Of a DNA stretch of 64,000 nt, positions 59,547-64,000 are shown in pieces; position 1 is the stretch's first letter, and every line of letters begins with the position of its first letter. The notes beneath the pieces are model-generated. The model saw only the letters and a list, made by a program, of their open reading frames with translations, did no database searches and was not told where the DNA came from. The DNA is from Agromyces flavus. Lineage in GTDB: Bacteria > Actinomycetota > Actinomycetes > Actinomycetales > Microbacteriaceae. The DNA lies in NCBI RefSeq assembly GCF_900104685.1, contig NZ_LT629755.1, positions 1,240,001 to 1,304,000 of the forward strand, written 5' to 3'. A program made the translations under genes and the position numbers.

Positions 59547-60245
59547 ATGGAGGTGGCTGAGCGGCATCCGAGCCGGACGGCCGAGCCCGAGTACCGCTGG
59601 CCGGCCGTGGTCGCGCTGCTGGGCGCGCTCGCGCTGTACGCGTTGCTGCCCAACTCGCTCGTGGGCGTCCAGCGGTTCGTCGTCGTCGGCGCCGGCGTCG
59701 CCTTCCTCATCACGCTCTCGATCGTGAATCCGCACCGGCTGGTCCGCCAGCCGAGGTGGTACCGGATCGTCTCGGTCGGGTTCGCGCTGCTCCTCGTGCT
59801 CGTCAACCAGGTCGCGCTGGTCATCATCGTCTACAAGCTCGTCGGCGGGCATCACGACGCCCCCGAGCTGCTGCTCGCCGCGCTGCAGGTGTGGGTCGCG
59901 AACGTCATCGGGTTCGCCCTGCTGTACTGGGAGCTCGACCGCGGCGGGCCGGTCGTGCGGACCATGTGGGCGCGCACCGAGCTGCCGGCGGCCGACCTGC
60001 GCTTCCCGCAGGACGAGGACCACACCGCCGTGGCCGAGGTCGCCGCCCGATCGTCGGCGGTCATGGACTGGACGCCCCGCTTCGTCGACTACTTCTACAC
60101 GTCGCTGTCGAACAGCATGGCGTTCAGCGCGAGCGACTCCATCCCGCTCTCGCAGCGCATCAAGCTGCTCATGGGCCTGCAGGCGTTCGGCGGGTTCGTG
60201 ATCCTCGCGCTCGTGATCGCCCGGTCGGTCGGCATCCTCGGCTGA
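59547..60245 (+). CDS. Multi-pass membrane protein (DUF1345-like)
   Basis: A 232-residue protein with about six predicted membrane helices (for example around WPAVVALLGALALYALLP, FVVVGAGVAFLITLSIV and GFALLLVLVNQVALVIIVY). The C-terminal part, DYFYTSLSNSMAFSASDSIPLS then a final helix, recalls the DUF1345 family, which looks remotely like two-helix ion-channel modules. No function is known to me. TAGACT at 59534-59539 lies seven bases before the ATG at 59547, so this start is chosen over one 15 codons upstream that overlaps the tRNA flank. It converges on ahpE, whose stop lies 28 bases away. Confidence 0.82.
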   Translation: MEVAERHPSRTAEPEYRWPAVVALLGALALYALLPNSLVGVQRFVVVGAGVAFLITLSIVNPHRLVRQPRWYRIVSVGFALLLVLVNQVALVIIVYKLVGGHHDAPELLLAALQVWVANVIGFALLYWELDRGGPVVRTMWARTELPAADLRFPQDEDHTAVAEVAARSSAVMDWTPRFVDYFYTSLSNSMAFSASDSIPLSQRIKLLMGLQAFGGFVILALVIARSVGILG

Positions 60246-60272
60246 CGCGCGAGCGCGGCCCCCGACCATCCG

Positions 60273-60731
60273 TCACAACGCCGACAGCGCCTCGCGATAC
60301 GCGCCCATAGGGCGTGGTTCGCCCGGCCCGGTCATGAACGACGAGCGGATGACACCGTCGGCGCCGATCGCGAACGTGGCGCGTCGCGCGTGGCCGGCGC
60401 GTTCGTCGAAGGCGCCGTAGGCGCGTGCGACCGCGCCGTGCGGCCAGAAATCGGACACGAGCGTGAGGCCGACGCCCTCGGACTCGGCCCACGCGCGCAG
60501 CGCGTACTTGGCGTCGACCGAGGCGACGAGCAGGTCGGCACCGGATGCCGCGAACAGGTCGGCGTGCGCGTCGAGATCGTGCAACTCCCCCGTGCAGGTG
60601 CGCGAGAACGCGAACGGGACGAAGACGAGCACGACGCCACGGATGCCCCGGCGAGCGCCCAGCCGCTGCGGGGCGCCGAACTGGTCGGAAAGGTCGAACT
60701 CGGGCGCGATCGCCCCGGTGCCCAGGATCAC
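60273..60731 (-). CDS. ahpE: AhpE-type one-cysteine peroxiredoxin
   Basis: A 152-residue thioredoxin-fold peroxidase reducing hydrogen peroxide and organic peroxides. The peroxidatic cysteine is Cys46 in FSRTCTGEL, one residue from its place in mycobacterial AhpE; the usual P-x3-T-x2-C is relaxed to PFAFSRTC. No resolving cysteine is present elsewhere, so a thiol partner such as mycothiol/mycoredoxin is expected. The GTG at 60731 follows GAGGAGGG; the upstream 41 codons in frame are Arg/His-rich and not family-like. It diverges from aceE. Confidence 0.92.
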   Translation of the reverse strand: MILGTGAIAPEFDLSDQFGAPQRLGARRGIRGVVLVFVPFAFSRTCTGELHDLDAHADLFAASGADLLVASVDAKYALRAWAESEGVGLTLVSDFWPHGAVARAYGAFDERAGHARRATFAIGADGVIRSSFMTGPGEPRPMGAYREALSAL

Positions 60732-60898
60732 GTGGCCCTCCTCACGAGCGGGGGCTTGAATGCGCGGCCAGCCTAGCCCGGTCATACCCCGGCTTAGAAT
60801 CACTAGGATGGCGTGGTGCCCCCGACCGTGACCCGGTCGTTTCGGCGTGCGCACGCACGGAAACCGAAGGCACGATCTGCTGAAGAGAGAGGTCGAGT

Positions 60899-63625
60899 GT
60901 GACTGTCAACGACCAGGACCCGTACTCGGTCGAGGCGATGGACTCCGATCCGGAGGAGACCGGCGAGTGGGCGGAGTCCCTCGACGCGCTCGTCGCCGAG
61001 AAGGGCCACCAGCGCGGGCGCGAGATCATGCTCAGCCTGCTGAAGCGCTCGAAGGAGCTGCACCTCGGCGTGCCGATGGTGCCCACGACCGACTACCTGA
61101 ACACCATCGCGCCCGAGAACGAGCCCGAGTTCCCCGGCGACGAGGAGATCGAGCGCCGGTACCGCGCATGGATCCGCTGGAACGCGGCCATGCTCGTGCA
61201 CCGCTCGCAGCGTCCGGGCATCGCCGTCGGCGGCCACATCTCGACCTACGCCTCGTCGGCCGCGCTCTACGAGGTCGGCTTCAACCACTTCTTCCGCGGC
61301 CACGACCACCCGGGCGGCGGCGACCAGATCTTCGTGCAGGGGCACGCCTCCCCCGGCACCTACGCACGCGCGTTCCTCGAGGGCCGGCTCTCGACCGACC
61401 AGCTCGACGGCTTCCGGCAAGAGAAGTCGCACGCGCCGAACGGCCTCTCGTCGTACCCGCACCCGCGGCTCATGCCCGAGTTCTGGCAGTTCCCGACCGT
61501 GTCGATGGGCCTCGGCCCGATCAACGCGATCTACCAGGCGCAGCTCAACAAGTACCTCACCAACCGCGGCATCAAGGACGCCTCCGACCAGCACGTCTGG
61601 GCATTCCTCGGCGACGGCGAGATGGACGAGGTCGAAAGCCGCGGACAGCTCCAGGTCGCCGCGAACGAGGGGCTCGACAACCTCACGTTCGTGATCAACG
61701 CGAACCTGCAGCGCCTCGACGGACCGGTCCGCGGCAACGGCAAGATCATCCAGGAGCTCGAGAGCTTCTTCCGCGGCGCCGGATGGAACGTCATCAAGGT
61801 GATCTGGGGCCGTGAGTGGGACGACCTGCTCGCACGCGACCACGACGGTGCGCTCCGCAACCTGATGAACGTCACGCCCGACGGCGACTACCAGACCTAC
61901 AAGGCCGAGTCGGGCGCCTACGTGCGCGAGAACTTCTTCGGCCGCGACCCGCGGGCCCTCGAACTCGTGAAGGACCTCACCGACGACCAGGTGTGGGGCC
62001 TCAAGCGCGGCGGCCACGACTACCGCAAGGTGTACGCGGCGTTCAAGGCGGCCATGGAGCACAAGGGCCAGCCGACGGTCATCATCGCGAAGACGATCAA
62101 GGGCTACGGCCTCGGTCCGGCCTTCGAGGGCCGCAACGCGACCCACCAGATGAAGAAGATGACGCTCGACAACCTGAAGACCTTCAGGGACACGATGCGC
62201 ATCCCGATCTCCGACGCGCAGCTCGAGGAGAACCCCTACCTCCCGCCGTACTACCACCCCGGCGAGAACGACGAGGCCATCCAGTACCTGCACGAGCGTC
62301 GCCGCGAGCTCGGCGGCTACCTGCCCGAGCGCCGCACGAAGCACACGGCGATCTCGCTGCCCGACGACTCGGCGTACGCGATCGCCAAGAAGGGGTCGGG
62401 CACGCAGGAGATCGCCACGACGATGGCGTTCGTCCGGCTGCTCAAGGACCTGATGCGCGCCAAGGACTTCGGCAACCGCATCGTGCCGATCATCCCCGAC
62501 GAGGCCCGCACGTTCGGCATGGACGCGTTCTTCCCGAACGCGAAGATCTACAACCCGATGGGCCAGCACTACACGTCGGTCGATCGCGAGCTGCTCCTGG
62601 CCTACAAGGAGAGCCCGCAGGGCCAGATCGTGCACGTCGGCATCAACGAGGCGGGCGCGCTCGCCGCGTTCACCGCCGTCGGCACGTCGTACTCGACGCA
62701 GGGCGAGCCGCTCATCCCGATCTACGTCTTCTACTCGATGTTCGGGTTCCAGCGCACGGGCGACGCGATCTGGGCGGCCGGCGACCAGATGGCGCGCGGT
62801 TTCATGATCGGCGCCACGGCGGGCCGCACCACGCTGACCGGCGAGGGACTCCAGCACGCCGACGGCCACTCGCCGCTGCTGGCGTCGACGAACCCCGCGG
62901 TCGTCTCGTACGACCCGGCGTACGGCTACGAGATCGGGCACATCGTGCGCTCGGGGCTCGACCGCATGTACGGCGGCAGCCACCACGACCCGAACGTCAT
63001 GTACTACCTCACGGTCTACAACGAGCCGCTCGTGCAGCCCGCCGAGCCCGAGGAAGTCGATGTCGACGGCATCGTCCGCGGCATCCACCGCATCTCCGAG
63101 GGTTGGGGCGAAGGCCCCCGGGCCCAGCTGCTCGCATCGGGTGTCGCGGTCCCGTGGATCATCGAGGCGCAGCACCTGCTCGGACAGGACTGGGGCGTCG
63201 CGGCCGACGTGTGGTCGGTCACGAGCTGGTCCGAGCTGAACCGCGACGGACTCGCGGCCGACGAGCACAACTTCCTCCACCCCGAGGCCGAGCGCCGCGT
63301 GCCGTACCTCACGCAGAAGCTCTCGGGGGCGCGCGGTCCGTTCGTCGCCGTCTCCGACTACATGCGCGCGGTGCAGGAGCAGATCCGTCCCTATGTTCCC
63401 GGCCAGTACGCCACGCTCGGCGCCGACGGCTTCGGCTTCTCCGACACCCGCCCGGCCGCACGCCGCTGGTTCAAGATCGACGGTCCCTCGGTCGTCGTCC
63501 GGACGCTGCAGATGCTCGCCGACCGCGGCGAGGTCGACCGGTCCCTTCCGGCCCGGGCGATCGAGAAGTACCGCCTGCACGACGTCAACGCGGGCACGAC
63601 CGGCACCGCCGGCGGCGAGAGCTAG
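60899..63625 (+). CDS. aceE: Pyruvate dehydrogenase E1 component (homodimeric type)
   Basis: A 908-residue thiamine-diphosphate enzyme decarboxylating pyruvate and acetylating the lipoyl arm of E2. The TPP-binding signature is [21 protein letters not shown] with the GDG and downstream NAN (VINANLQRL). The active-site His-rich stretch ([17 protein letters not shown]) and the C-terminal LRAxDG-like module are recognisable. It works with SucB and LpdA, encoded 17-20 kb upstream. The GTG at 60899 lies behind GAGAGAGG. A TAGAAT at 60795-60800 is a candidate -10 and gives a leader of about 90 bases, so this gene is not of the leaderless type. Confidence 0.96.
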   Translation: MTVNDQDPYSVEAMDSDPEETGEWAESLDALVAEKGHQRGREIMLSLLKRSKELHLGVPMVPTTDYLNTIAPENEPEFPGDEEIERRYRAWIRWNAAMLVHRSQRPGIAVGGHISTYASSAALYEVGFNHFFRGHDHPGGGDQIFVQGHASPGTYARAFLEGRLSTDQLDGFRQEKSHAPNGLSSYPHPRLMPEFWQFPTVSMGLGPINAIYQAQLNKYLTNRGIKDASDQHVWAFLGDGEMDEVESRGQLQVAANEGLDNLTFVINANLQRLDGPVRGNGKIIQELESFFRGAGWNVIKVIWGREWDDLLARDHDGALRNLMNVTPDGDYQTYKAESGAYVRENFFGRDPRALELVKDLTDDQVWGLKRGGHDYRKVYAAFKAAMEHKGQPTVIIAKTIKGYGLGPAFEGRNATHQMKKMTLDNLKTFRDTMRIPISDAQLEENPYLPPYYHPGENDEAIQYLHERRRELGGYLPERRTKHTAISLPDDSAYAIAKKGSGTQEIATTMAFVRLLKDLMRAKDFGNRIVPIIPDEARTFGMDAFFPNAKIYNPMGQHYTSVDRELLLAYKESPQGQIVHVGINEAGALAAFTAVGTSYSTQGEPLIPIYVFYSMFGFQRTGDAIWAAGDQMARGFMIGATAGRTTLTGEGLQHADGHSPLLASTNPAVVSYDPAYGYEIGHIVRSGLDRMYGGSHHDPNVMYYLTVYNEPLVQPAEPEEVDVDGIVRGIHRISEGWGEGPRAQLLASGVAVPWIIEAQHLLGQDWGVAADVWSVTSWSELNRDGLAADEHNFLHPEAERRVPYLTQKLSGARGPFVAVSDYMRAVQEQIRPYVPGQYATLGADGFGFSDTRPAARRWFKIDGPSVVVRTLQMLADRGEVDRSLPARAIEKYRLHDVNAGTTGTAGGES

Positions 63626-63639
63626 CAGGCGTCGAGACG

Positions 63640-64000
63640 GTGGCAACGAAGCCCAGGACCAAGGCGGAGACCCTCGCATGGCTGCGCACCATCTCCGGTG
63701 AGCTCTCCACGCAGACGCTGAAGCGTCTCGAGGACACCCTGCCCTGGTACGGCGAGATGCCGCCGAGCCGGCGCTCTGCGGTGGGCCTCGTCGCGCAGGC
63801 CGGCATCACCTCGTTCATCGCGTGGTTCGACGACCCGCGCTCGACGCCATGGATCGCCGCCGACGTGTTCGGAGCCGCGCCGCGCGAGCTCCTGCGGTCG
63901 GTGAGCCTGCAGCAGACCCTGCAGCTCATCCGCGTCACCGTCGAGGTCGTCGAGGAGCGGGTGAAGGACGGCGGCGAGCCGCTGCGCGAGGCGATCCTGC
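63640..64000 (+). CDS. PucR-type transcriptional regulator (N-terminal part)
   Basis: The first 120 residues of a protein that runs off the right edge. It begins with a GTG at 63640, 14 bases after the aceE stop, with a Lys-rich start (ATKPRTKAETLAWLRTIS). It then shows helical segments such as GLVAQAGITSFIAWFDDPRST and SLQQTLQLIRVTVEVVEERV. This pattern and its place right after aceE match the PucR-like helix-turn-helix regulator that precedes the fabD-fabH-acpP-fabF genes in actinobacteria and controls fatty-acid synthesis (FasR-like). The DNA-binding domain would be C-terminal and is not visible, so the call rests on the N-terminal pattern and synteny. Confidence 0.75.
   Translation, partial: MATKPRTKAETLAWLRTISGELSTQTLKRLEDTLPWYGEMPPSRRSAVGLVAQAGITSFIAWFDDPRSTPWIAADVFGAAPRELLRSVSLQQTLQLIRVTVEVVEERVKDGGEPLREAIL

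Overview
The window is one contiguous stretch of a high-GC (roughly 70 percent by eye) actinobacterial chromosome. Gene content and order point to Microbacteriaceae, perhaps close to Agromyces. The signs are trpD next to the ctaE-qcrCAB operon, a bcc-aa3 respiratory chain, sigA followed by a murT/gatD-like pair, glnA1 facing glnA2-glnE, aceE followed by a PucR-type regulator, and several actinobacterial small families (DUF3043, DUF4191, DUF7455-like, PAC2). The genus is a guess; the family is fairly secure. Coding density is very high. Apart from the RNase P RNA locus, no gene-free stretch exceeds 300 bases, and I see no CRISPR array, insertion sequence, prophage or integron.

Layout. 1-4150: a truncated patatin gene, then an AraC-type regulator, a VOC protein and a UvrA paralogue lacking the UvrB-binding domain. 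4252-7100: three exported proteins (esterase, LysM lipoprotein, small FIMAH-like protein). 7262-8641: a second patatin and a small zinc-ribbon protein. 8732-13731: a glycerol/dihydroxyacetone hub, with dhaKLM divergent from glpF and glpK. 13816-14868: trpD. 15009-23899: the respiratory chain (ctaE-qcrC-qcrA-qcrB rightward, ctaC-ctaD-ctaF leftward), with two methyltransferase genes between the halves. 24093-27810: erpA, an M20 peptidase, a DUF3043 protein and a phosphodiesterase. 27888-33934: topoisomerase IV genes parC and parE flanking a flavin oxidoreductase. 34081-37839: a small zinc-binding protein, then gatD, murT and sigA read leftward. 38125-40602: PAC2 protein and pepA. 40697-47145: lpdA, sucB, a pseudokinase, lipB and lipA, a lipoate and 2-oxoacid dehydrogenase block that aceE at 60899 complements. 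47221-54454: two membrane proteins and the glutamine synthetase cluster. 54541-57325: panB, a SPOR-like protein, map and ppgK. 57333-64000: rnpB, zinc-ribbon and Nif3 genes, tRNA-Val, a membrane protein, ahpE, aceE and the start of a PucR-like regulator.

Three things stand out. First, the MurT/GatD-like pair has lost both the GatD catalytic cysteine and the MurT zinc ribbon. In a family whose peptidoglycan is cross-linked through the D-Glu alpha-carboxyl (B type), this suggests a repurposed ligase. Second, about seventeen genes have a TANNNT-like hexamer 6-8 bases before the start codon, the layout of leaderless transcripts. In one case (55659-55675) two such genes diverge with only 11 bases between their start codons. 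Third, a membrane pseudokinase with every catalytic motif altered sits between sucB and lipB, and the apparent sucB terminator lies inside its coding sequence.
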